Assembly (NCBI RefSeq): GCF_003032475.1
Contig: NZ_CP028369.1
Coordinates: 372,001-436,000, forward strand
Direction: 5' to 3'
Source of the DNA: Streptomyces sp. P3
GTDB taxonomy: Bacteria > Actinomycetota > Actinomycetes > Streptomycetales > Streptomycetaceae
DNA: 64,000 bases
The notes beneath the pieces were generated by a model. The model saw only the letters and a list, made by a program, of their open reading frames with translations, did not search any database and was not told the DNA's origin. This document shows positions 1 to 7,421 of this stretch, one piece after another. Made by a program: the position numbers and the translations under genes. Positions within the stretch are counted from its first letter, which is position 1. Each line of letters begins with the position of its first letter.

Positions 1-2304
1 CGCGGCGGGGACGACGTGGCTGGCGATGGGCGAGCGGCCGGCCGGGAGCTGGTCGAGGACGGAGGTCTCCAGGTCGCCGAAGACCGTCATGGCGACGGTG
101 CGGGGGATCGGCGTGGCCGTCATGACGAGCAGGTGCGGGGGCTGCTTGCCCTTGCCGCGCAGGGCGTCCCGCTGTTCGACGCCGAAGCGGTGCTGTTCGT
201 CGACCACGACCAGGCCGAGGTCGTGGAACTGGACCTTGTCCTCGATCAACGCGTGCGTGCCGATCACGATGCCGGCCTCTCCGGTGACGAGGTCGAGCAG
301 CGCCCGGCGGCGGGCCGCCGCGCCCATGGACCCGGTCAGCAGGACGACCTTGGTGGCCTGTTCGGATCCGCCGAGCATGCCGCCCTCGGCCAGATCTCCC
401 ATCATCTCGACGACGGAGCGGTGGTGCTGCTGGGCGAGGACCTCGGTGGGGGCGAGCATCGCGGCCTGTCCGCCCGCGTCGACGACGGCGAGCATGGCGC
501 GCAGGGCGACCATGGTGTTGTGGGTGACCGTGAAGTGGTCGGTGACGTAGGCGTGGCTCGGGTGGGCGACGCTGATGCACTGGACGGGCTTGCGGCCCAC
601 GTACTCGACGGCGTGGATGCCACGGCGGAACGCGTCGCCGTCGTCGTGCGGGTGGGGCCGGAGGCGGGCGGCCTTGCCGGGCAGCCGGAACGGCGGGTGC
701 GCGTCGGGCAGGGTGAGGCAGACCTCGGCGCCCTCCCCCGACGAGGAGAGCCGCGCCCGGCCACCCAGCGAGCGCACGATCCAGGCGACGTCGTCGGCGA
801 GCCGGCGCGAGCCGGCGCGGAACGTGACGCTGAGGCCGTCCGCACCGACCGTGCCGTGCGTGTCCAGGAGGCCCTGCAGGAGGGCGACGCGGTTCTTCAC
901 CGAGGTGTTCCTGAAGGCGGCGGGGATTCCCGAGCCGGGCGCGGGTGAGCCGGGCGCCGCGGGATCGCGGGGGCTTTCGCTCCCGGCCGGCCGGGAGCCG
1001 AACAGGTAGGGGTCCAGCGGCAGCGTCGCGTCGCCCCCGAGATCGACCGGGGTCGCGGCCGGGAGGTACCACTTGGGGGTGCCGTCCGCCGCGCGCAGGT
1101 CCTGCCGGATCTGGCGCGTGGTCATGACCCCGGGCGCCTGGCCGCGGCGCCATGCGGCAGCCGTGCCGACGATCCACAGATGCTCGTCGTCGCACTCCAC
1201 GGAGACGCCGTCGGACAGGACCAGGCGCCACACCTCACGCTCGCCCTGCGGGAAGACGCCGTCGACCGGCGCGATCTCCCCGCTCGGGACGACGACTTCG
1301 TCGCCCACGGCCAGGTCCCCCATCCGCCGGAATCCGGCGGGCGTGAGCACCAGCGAGTCGAGGGGCTGGGCCTTGCCGGAGCCCACCTCTCCCTGCAGCA
1401 GCCGGTGCATCGGGTGCTCCGTCGCCAGGTCGTCGAAGATCTCCTTCGAGACCTTGCGCTGCCCCTCGGTGAGGGTGAAGGGGAGCCGGGCGTCGAAAGC
1501 GGTGAGGAGGCCGTCGGGCGCGGGTCTGCGGGCGGCCGCCGGGAGTTGGGCGTCGGCATGCCGCCGGCGGGCCAGGGCGACCTGGAGGACGAACGCCTCG
1601 TCCCACTTCAGCCGGGCTCGGGCGGCGGCGATGTCGGCCTTGGTGTGCGGGCGGTGGATCTTCACCAGGGCCTCGGGCAGGGACACCAGGCCGCGTCCTT
1701 CGCGCAGCGACTCCGGGAGGGGGTCGACCGCCTCCTGGGCGCTGGGCAGGACGGTCTGGACGGCCTTGCCGATCTTCCAGGACTCCAGTTTGGCGGTGGC
1801 CGGGTAGAGCGGGATGAGGGCGCCCGCCCAGCTCTCGACGGACTCCTCGGTGTCTGCGCGCAGCAGTTCGTAGGCCGGGTGGGCCAGTTGGAGGCGGCGG
1901 TTGAAGACCGAGACCTTGCCCGCGAACATCGCGCGTGTGCCCGGCAGCAGCTCTTTGTGCGGCTTGTGGACGCCGCTGCCGAAGAAGACCAGCTGGACCC
2001 GGCCGCTGCCGTCGGTGATGGTCACCTCCAGGCGCTGGCCCTTGCCGCGGGGCGCCTTGGCGGAGGCGAAGCTGTGCAGACGGGCGTCGGCGACCTGGGC
2101 GACCACGGTGACGTGCTCGTCCATCGGGAGGTCGGCGAGGTGGGTGAGCTGGCCGCGCTCCTCGTATCTGCGGGGGTAGTGGTGCAGGAGGTCGCCGACC
2201 GTGTGCAGGCCGAGATGCTCGGCCATCACCTTCGCGGTGGCGGGGCCGAGCACTGACGTGAGCGGTTCTTCCAGTGGCTGTTTCAGTGCGGGCACGAGAT
2301 CCAT
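1..2304 (-). CDS. recG: ATP-dependent DNA helicase RecG, 3' end outside window, intein-interrupted
   Basis: RecG is a superfamily 2 helicase that remodels stalled replication forks and Holliday junctions. The frame is open from an ATG at 2304 to the window edge (768 codons, C-terminus missing). Residues 1-311 carry the wedge/OB-fold domain and end in the Walker A core GEVGSGK (residues 305-311). The helicase resumes at Thr597 with TMVALRAML, followed by motif Ia (LAPTEVLAQQ), the DEQH box (residues 702-705) and motif III TATPIPRT. Residues 312-596 are not helicase but an intein. Without the intein the protein reads GSGKT, a normal Walker A, so activity should depend on protein splicing. No frameshift is seen. 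The start lies 167 bp from the divergently transcribed HSP90-like gene. Confidence 0.96.
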   Translation of the reverse strand, partial: MDLVPALKQPLEEPLTSVLGPATAKVMAEHLGLHTVGDLLHHYPRRYEERGQLTHLADLPMDEHVTVVAQVADARLHSFASAKAPRGKGQRLEVTITDGSGRVQLVFFGSGVHKPHKELLPGTRAMFAGKVSVFNRRLQLAHPAYELLRADTEESVESWAGALIPLYPATAKLESWKIGKAVQTVLPSAQEAVDPLPESLREGRGLVSLPEALVKIHRPHTKADIAAARARLKWDEAFVLQVALARRRHADAQLPAAARRPAPDGLLTAFDARLPFTLTEGQRKVSKEIFDDLATEHPMHRLLQGEVGSGKAQPLDSLVLTPAGFRRMGDLAVGDEVVVPSGEIAPVDGVFPQGEREVWRLVLSDGVSVECDDEHLWIVGTAAAWRRGQAPGVMTTRQIRQDLRAADGTPKWYLPAATPVDLGGDATLPLDPYLFGSRPAGSESPRDPAAPGSPAPGSGIPAAFRNTSVKNRVALLQGLLDTHGTVGADGLSVTFRAGSRRLADDVAWIVRSLGGRARLSSSGEGAEVCLTLPDAHPPFRLPGKAARLRPHPHDDGDAFRRGIHAVEYVGRKPVQCISVAHPSHAYVTDHFTVTHNTMVALRAMLAVVDAGGQAAMLAPTEVLAQQHHRSVVEMMGDLAEGGMLGGSEQATKVVLLTGSMGAAARRRALLDLVTGEAGIVIGTHALIEDKVQFHDLGLVVVDEQHRFGVEQRDALRGKGKQPPHLLVMTATPIPRTVAMTVFGDLETSVLDQLPAGRSPIASHVVPAA
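517..1371 (-). mobile_element. Intein in RecG Walker A (class 3 type, degenerate LAGLIDADG endonuclease)
   Basis: This is a 285-codon in-frame insertion between Lys311 and Thr597 of RecG, the usual GK|T site for P-loop inteins. Intein residue 1 is Ala, not Cys or Ser. Block A reads AQPLDSLVLTPAGFRRMGDL. Block B holds DDEHLW with Trp at intein position 66. Block F is QCISV with Cys at 265. Block G ends VTHN, with Thr at 283, followed by extein Thr. Trp/Cys/Thr at these positions is the signature of class 3 inteins, which use the block F Cys as first nucleophile. The central part keeps LPLDPYLFG (from position 117) and LLQGLLDTHGTV (164-175), recognisable LAGLIDADG remnants. The first acidic motif is replaced by a Pro/Ser/Gly-rich stretch and the second has Asp changed to His. 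Splicing-competent but homing-dead is my inference. Confidence 0.93.
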
Positions 2305-2471
2305 TGCACACCACACCACTGACATTGCCGCATAGGTGCCCTTAAACCCCTGGTCAGACGGCTCGTTCGGGCTCTAGGATGGCGCGCTCCGGCCATCATC
2401 CGCGGTCACCGCCCCACCGGGACCGCCCGACCCCGCGCCGTGCTCCTCCCCCAGCCCGCGGCGCTGCAGCG

Positions 2472-4334
2472 ATGGACTCCCAGACCTCACAGTCATCCCA
2501 GGCATCCCCGTCACCCCACTCGTTCCAGGTCGACCTGCGCGGCCTGGTGGACCTGCTGTCCCATCACCTCTACTCCAGCCCCAAGGTCTATCTGCGCGAG
2601 CTCCTGCAGAACGCCGTGGACGCCATCACCGCCCGGCGCGTCGAGGAGCCCGACGCCCCGGCGCGGGTGCGGCTGTTCGCGGCGGACGGCCGGCTGCGGG
2701 TGGAGGACTCCGGCGTCGGGCTCACCGAGTCCGACGTGCACGACCTGCTGGCGACGATCGGACGCAGCTCCAAGCGCGCCGAGGGGCTGCAGGACGTCCG
2801 CTCGGACTTCCTCGGCCAGTTCGGCATAGGCCTGCTGGCCTGCTTCGTGGTGGCCGAGCGGATCCGGGTGGTCAGCCGCAGCGCCCGTACGCCGGACGCG
2901 CCGCCGGTGGAGTGGACGGCTCGCGACGACGGCTCGTACACCGTGCGGACGCTGCCCCACGAGGAGCGTCCCGAGCCGGGCACCACGGTGCATCTGGTGG
3001 CACGGGCGGGCGCCGGCGAGTGGCTCGCCGAGCCGCGCGTGCTGGCGCTGGCCCGGGACTTCGGGTCGCTGCTGCCGTACGACGTCCGGGTCGGCGACGA
3101 GGCGGTCACCGATCTGCCCGCGCCCTGGGACCGAACGTACTCCTCCCCGGCCGGCCGGCGGGTCGCGCTGGCCCGGCACTGCCACGAACTGTTCGGCTTC
3201 ACGCCGTTGGACGCGATCGGGCTGGACGTGCCGCTGGCGGGGATCCGCGGCGTGGCGTACGTGCTGCCGTCGGCGGTGAGCCCGGCGCAGCGCGCCGGTC
3301 ACCGGGTGCACCTCAAGGGCATGCTGCTGACCGATCGGGGCGAACAGCTGCTGCCCGACTGGGCGTTCTTCGTGCGGTGCGTGCTGGACACCGACAGCCT
3401 GCGGCCGACCGCCTCGCGGGAGTCGCTGTACGAGGACGAGACGCTGGCCGCGGTGCGGGAGGCGCTGGGCGAGCGGATCCGGTCGTGGCTGACAGGCCTG
3501 GCGGCCGGTGACCCGGAGCGGCTCTCGGCCTTTCTGGCCGTGCACCATCTGGGCGTGAAGTCCCTGGCGCGGCACGACACGGACATGCTGCGCACGATGC
3601 TGCCGTGGCTGCCCTTCGAGACGACCGACGGCCGGCTGTCGCTGGAGGAGTTCGCGCAGCGGCACCCGGTGGTGCACTTCACACGGACGGTCGAGGAGTA
3701 CCGGCAGGTCGCGCCGATCGCCTCCGCGCAGGGCGTCGGGGTGATCAACGGCGGTTACACGTACGACAGCGAGCTGGTGGAGGCGCTGCCCTCGGTGCGG
3801 CCGGGGACGGTGGTCGCCGAGCTGGACGCCGACACCGTGACCGCTCACCTGGACACCGTCGCCCCCGCCGACGAGCTGGCGCTGGCCGGCTTCCTGGCGG
3901 TCGCGCGGGCGAAGCTCGACCCGCTGGGCTGCGACGTCGTCCTGCGGGCCTTCCACCCGCTGTCGGTGCCCGTGCTGCATCTCGACGACCGCGCGGCCCG
4001 GCACGAGCAGGCGCGCGCGGACGCCGAGGAGCAGGCCGACGACCTCTGGGCGGGCATCCTGGGCTCGCTGCGCGGGAGCGCCCCGCGCGCGCGTCTGGTG
4101 CTCAACCATCTCAACCCGTTGATCAGGCGCATCAGCTCGCTGCGCGACCGGGAGCTGATCGGCACCGCCACGGAGTCCCTGTACGGCCAGGCGCTGCTGA
4201 TGGCGCAGCGTCCGCTGCGGCCGGCGGACTCGGCGCTGCTGAACCGGTCGTTCATCGGCCTCCTCGAGTGGGCCACTCATGGGGACGCGGCACACGGGCA
4301 GTCGTCGGACGGACAAGGGGCCAGCGATGAGTGA
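2472..4334 (+). CDS. HSP90-family (HtpG-like) ATPase
   Basis: The 620-residue protein has an N-terminal GHKL ATPase: ELLQNAVDAI (the Asn box), EDSGVGLTESDV, then DFLGQFGIGLLACFVVAERI, which match the HtpG nucleotide-binding motifs. A middle domain follows, with KGMLLTDRGEQLLPDWAFF and RPTASRESLYEDE resembling the HtpG client/arginine region. The C-terminal third (about residues 400-620) is poorly conserved and ends in a Ser/Asp/Gly-rich tail with no EEVD-type peptide. It is probably a cytoplasmic chaperone or chaperone-like ATPase; the client is unknown. I chose the internal ATG at 2472 because an upstream in-frame ATG at 2379 adds only a Pro/Arg-rich stretch; neither has a good ribosome site. 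Its last 8 bp overlap the TPR gene, so translational coupling is likely. Confidence 0.88.
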   Translation: MDSQTSQSSQASPSPHSFQVDLRGLVDLLSHHLYSSPKVYLRELLQNAVDAITARRVEEPDAPARVRLFAADGRLRVEDSGVGLTESDVHDLLATIGRSSKRAEGLQDVRSDFLGQFGIGLLACFVVAERIRVVSRSARTPDAPPVEWTARDDGSYTVRTLPHEERPEPGTTVHLVARAGAGEWLAEPRVLALARDFGSLLPYDVRVGDEAVTDLPAPWDRTYSSPAGRRVALARHCHELFGFTPLDAIGLDVPLAGIRGVAYVLPSAVSPAQRAGHRVHLKGMLLTDRGEQLLPDWAFFVRCVLDTDSLRPTASRESLYEDETLAAVREALGERIRSWLTGLAAGDPERLSAFLAVHHLGVKSLARHDTDMLRTMLPWLPFETTDGRLSLEEFAQRHPVVHFTRTVEEYRQVAPIASAQGVGVINGGYTYDSELVEALPSVRPGTVVAELDADTVTAHLDTVAPADELALAGFLAVARAKLDPLGCDVVLRAFHPLSVPVLHLDDRAARHEQARADAEEQADDLWAGILGSLRGSAPRARLVLNHLNPLIRRISSLRDRELIGTATESLYGQALLMAQRPLRPADSALLNRSFIGLLEWATHGDAAHGQSSDGQGASDE

Positions 4335-7305
4335 GATCACGGACTTCGACTCACTGCGCCGGGCGATGGCGGAGAACGGCGAGCAGCCCGAGGGGCCGGC
4401 CCGCAACGCGCGCGCGGAGCGGCTGCTCCTGGAGGCGGAGCGGCTGAAGATCCCGCTCGCCGTGATCGAGGCGCTCGGGCACCAGCTGAAGGTCTACAAC
4501 TACAGCTCCGAGAAGGCGAAGATGTTCGTCCCGTTCGCGCGGCTGCTGCGCATGTGGGACGAACGGCCCGAGGACTTCGACGCGTACGAGACGCATTCAC
4601 TGCACTGGGTCTTCAAGTGGGTGTCGGCCGGCATGCTCGACCAGCCGCACGTGCCGCTGGCGTCGGTGGAGAAGTGGCTGGGCGAGATGGAGCACCGCTA
4701 CCGGCTCGCCGGCCACTCCGAACGAGCGGTGCGCAGCGCCGAGTTCAGCGTCGCCGCCCACGTGGGCGACGTGGCGCGGGCCGAGCGGGCGTTCGCCGCC
4801 TGGCTGGCCGCCGACCGGGACACGATGGCCGACTGCCACGCGTGCGAGCTGCACGGGCAGGGCTGGTGGCAGGCGGAGCGGGGGCGGGACACCGAGGCCC
4901 TGGAGCTGTGGGCGCCGGTCCTGGAGGGCGAGTACACCTGCGCGCACGAGCCGCACGGTGTGCTGGCGTCGTCGCTGCTGCCGCTGCTGCGGCTGGGCCG
5001 CGCGGACGAGGCCCGCGCGCATCATCTGCGCGGGTTCCGGCTGGTGCGGCCGATGGAGAGCATGCGGGGCGCGTACGCGGCCCACGTCGAGTTCTGCGCG
5101 CTGACCGGCAACGAGGCGCGTGGCTTGGAGCTGCTCGCGGAGCGGCCCGCGTACTTCACGGACGAGGGCCATCCGCGCAGCAAGCTGACGTTCCTGAGCG
5201 TCGTGGCGCTGCTGACGGGGCGCCTCGGTGAGCTCGGGCTGGGCGGTGAGCGGGTCCCCGGGGCGGCCGGGCGGGAGTGGACGGCCGACGAGCTCGCGGC
5301 GCACGCGCGCGCGGAGGCGCTCGCGCTGGCGGCGCGCTTCGACGAGCGCAACGGCACGGGGCACGTCAGCGAGCGGGCACGCGCGCGCATGGCGCAACGG
5401 CCCTTGGTGGACCGGCTGCCCCTGGGCGTGCGGGCGTCACGTCCGACGTCCACCGCACCCGCACCCGCCGCCGCGGCATCGGCCGAGGTGGCCGATGAGG
5501 TCGCGGACGCGGACCTGCCGGCGCTGATCCACGAGGCCCGGCGGCTTTCGGACGCGCTGCGGCCGCACGCCGTCGAGGCGTGGGCACGGGTGGCCCGGGT
5601 GGCCGCGGCGGACCAGGACGTGGAGCTGGCGGTGCGGGACCGTGCGGAGATCGCCGACCACGAGGCGATCGGTCTCGGCCCGGGGGGCGCGGAGGCGTTC
5701 GAGCGCGCCGCCGGGCTGTACGCGGAGGCGGGCGACCCCGGGGAGGCTCTGGCGGCACGCGCGCGTGCCGCCTACGTCCGCGCGCTCGACGGCGAGGTGG
5801 ACGAGGCGCTCGCGGCGGTCGCCGAGCCGTACGACCGGATTCTCGCGCTGTACGCGGAGGGCGGCACCGAGGTGCCGCAGGCGGCGGGCGTGCTGATGGC
5901 GCGGGCGCGGATACTGATGCGGCGGGTCCACGAGGCCGAGGGGCCGGTGTCCGGATCGACCGGCACGCAGGCGGAGTCGGCCGTCCGGGAACTGCTGGCG
6001 CTGGTGGACGGGCGGGCCGGTGACGACGTCCGGCTCGCCGCCCGGGTGGCCGAGGGCCACGCGATGCTGGCGGAGCTCGCGACGCGCTCCGGCGAGCCGC
6101 AGACGGGCGCGGAGCTGTTCGCACGGGCCGCCGCGGAGTTCGTCGAGGCGGGTGTGCCGTGGTTCGCCGTGGAGTACGAGGCCCAACTGGCCGCTCTCGC
6201 GCACGAGCTGGGCGACATGGCGGAGGCGGAGCGGGCGCTGCGGGCGGCCCTGGAGCACGGCGGGCCGTTCCTGGAGGCGATCGGACGGGCCCAGTTGCAC
6301 CTCCAGCTGGCCGAGGTGGTCGGCGGCCGGGGAGAGGCCGAAGAGGCCGTGGAGCACGCCCTGGAGTCGGCGCACTGGGCCGACGAGGCGGGCGCGGGCC
6401 CGACGTTCGGGGCGTGGGCGCGGCATCAGCTCGGCGGGTATCTGGTACGTCAGGGCCGCTGGGCCGAGGCCGCGGAGGTGCTGGAGTCCGCGCTGACGGA
6501 CCTGAGCGCCGAGACGCACGGGGACGGGGCGGTCGTCCAGACCCAGTGGTGGCTCGGCGACTGTCTGAGCGAGCTCGGCGAGCACCGGGACGCCGCCGAA
6601 CGCTGGCTGCAGGCCGCCGAGATCGCCCGGCACTGGCCCGAGCAGCACGACCACGCCACCCTCGCCCACCTGGCCGCCGAGTCGCTCGGCCACGCCGGAC
6701 TGCACGCCGAGGCCGACCGGGCGTACACCCGCGCGGGAGAGCTGTGGCGGGAGCTCGGCAACGTGCGCGGGCTGATCCGCTCGCTGCGCGCCCGCGCCTG
6801 GCTGGCGTTGCGCACCGAGCAGGACACGGACGTGGCGCGCGCCCTGATGACGAGCGCCGTGGAGGAGTGCGCGGACGCGTTCGGCGCCGCGGGCGACGAC
6901 GAGACGGCGCGCCTGCGGCTGATCGCCGAACTCGGCGACACCCACCGCCAGTTCGGGGACCTGCTCGCCCGTTCCGCCGCCGAGGACGCGGACGACGACG
7001 CGATCCGGGCCACGCTGGACGAGGCGCTCTCCCAGATGTCAGAGGCGGTCGCGGTGTTCGTCGCTTTGGGCGAGAGCGGCCTGCCCGCCCGGACCGGCGC
7101 CGAGCTGGCCGCGGGCTGGCTGGAGTGCGACCTGGGGCGCCCCGCGCAGGCGGCGGCCCGCGCGCGTGCCGTACTGCGGTCCTGCGCGGACGCCGGCTTC
7201 GAGGACGACGAGGGCGACGGTCGGGTGGGCGCCGAGACGATGCGGGCACGGCGGGCCGAGGCCGAACAGTTGCTACAGGCGGCGGAGGAACCGGGGGATC
7301 GTTGA
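4327..7305 (+). CDS. Giant tetratricopeptide-repeat protein, partner of the HSP90-like gene
   Basis: The 992-residue protein is an almost entirely helical Ala/Glu/Arg-rich array with TPR-like repeats: A-x-x-A-x-x-L pairs such as AEAAEVLESAL and RDAAERWLQAAEIARHW. A Pro/Ala/Ser linker at about residues 369-395 separates an N-terminal half from a C-terminal array. There is no signal peptide, transmembrane segment or recognisable catalytic domain, so it is probably a cytoplasmic scaffold. The ATG at 4327 lies inside the end of the HSP90-like gene, just after an AAGGGG ribosome site. TPR proteins are the classical co-chaperones of eukaryotic HSP90, so physical partnership is a reasonable inference but not shown. 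The function is unknown. Confidence 0.85.
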   Translation: MSEITDFDSLRRAMAENGEQPEGPARNARAERLLLEAERLKIPLAVIEALGHQLKVYNYSSEKAKMFVPFARLLRMWDERPEDFDAYETHSLHWVFKWVSAGMLDQPHVPLASVEKWLGEMEHRYRLAGHSERAVRSAEFSVAAHVGDVARAERAFAAWLAADRDTMADCHACELHGQGWWQAERGRDTEALELWAPVLEGEYTCAHEPHGVLASSLLPLLRLGRADEARAHHLRGFRLVRPMESMRGAYAAHVEFCALTGNEARGLELLAERPAYFTDEGHPRSKLTFLSVVALLTGRLGELGLGGERVPGAAGREWTADELAAHARAEALALAARFDERNGTGHVSERARARMAQRPLVDRLPLGVRASRPTSTAPAPAAAASAEVADEVADADLPALIHEARRLSDALRPHAVEAWARVARVAAADQDVELAVRDRAEIADHEAIGLGPGGAEAFERAAGLYAEAGDPGEALAARARAAYVRALDGEVDEALAAVAEPYDRILALYAEGGTEVPQAAGVLMARARILMRRVHEAEGPVSGSTGTQAESAVRELLALVDGRAGDDVRLAARVAEGHAMLAELATRSGEPQTGAELFARAAAEFVEAGVPWFAVEYEAQLAALAHELGDMAEAERALRAALEHGGPFLEAIGRAQLHLQLAEVVGGRGEAEEAVEHALESAHWADEAGAGPTFGAWARHQLGGYLVRQGRWAEAAEVLESALTDLSAETHGDGAVVQTQWWLGDCLSELGEHRDAAERWLQAAEIARHWPEQHDHATLAHLAAESLGHAGLHAEADRAYTRAGELWRELGNVRGLIRSLRARAWLALRTEQDTDVARALMTSAVEECADAFGAAGDDETARLRLIAELGDTHRQFGDLLARSAAEDADDDAIRATLDEALSQMSEAVAVFVALGESGLPARTGAELAAGWLECDLGRPAQAAARARAVLRSCADAGFEDDEGDGRVGAETMRARRAEAEQLLQAAEEPGDR

Positions 7306-7373
7306 GCGATCCTCCCGAGGGAGAAAGGATCGTTCGACAAGGACGAACGGGTTCCGGTGATCGTTGGACGATC
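7296..7373. terminator. Cluster of three small hairpins between convergent genes
   Basis: Three short perfect stems lie in a row: 7296-7301 with 7307-7312 (6 bp, overlapping the TPR stop codon), 7331-7336 with 7344-7349 (6 bp), and 7359-7364 with 7368-7373 (6 bp, 3-nt loop). All share a GATCGTT/CGTTCG-like core. There is no T-run. They separate the TPR gene from the convergent DAK gene and probably serve as a bidirectional transcription end or mRNA stabiliser. Confidence 0.5.
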
Positions 7374-7421
7374 CCCTCCACGCCGCCTCAGCCCTCCGCC
7401 TCAGCCCCCGCCCCCCGCCGA

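Noticed and set aside
1..2304. recG as a pseudogene because Walker A lacks its Thr/Ser next to Lys
   Set aside because: The Thr is present directly after the intein and the frame is open throughout.
1235..2314. Long minus-strand frame over recG (359 codons) and plus-strand frames 16-948 and 1180-2256
   Set aside because: They are shadow frames of the GC-rich recG; the true frame starts at 2304 and contains the helicase and intein motifs.
5366..7381. 671-codon minus-strand frame opposite the TPR gene
   Set aside because: Pro/Arg-rich shadow without motifs; the plus frame has helical repeat structure and a ribosome site.
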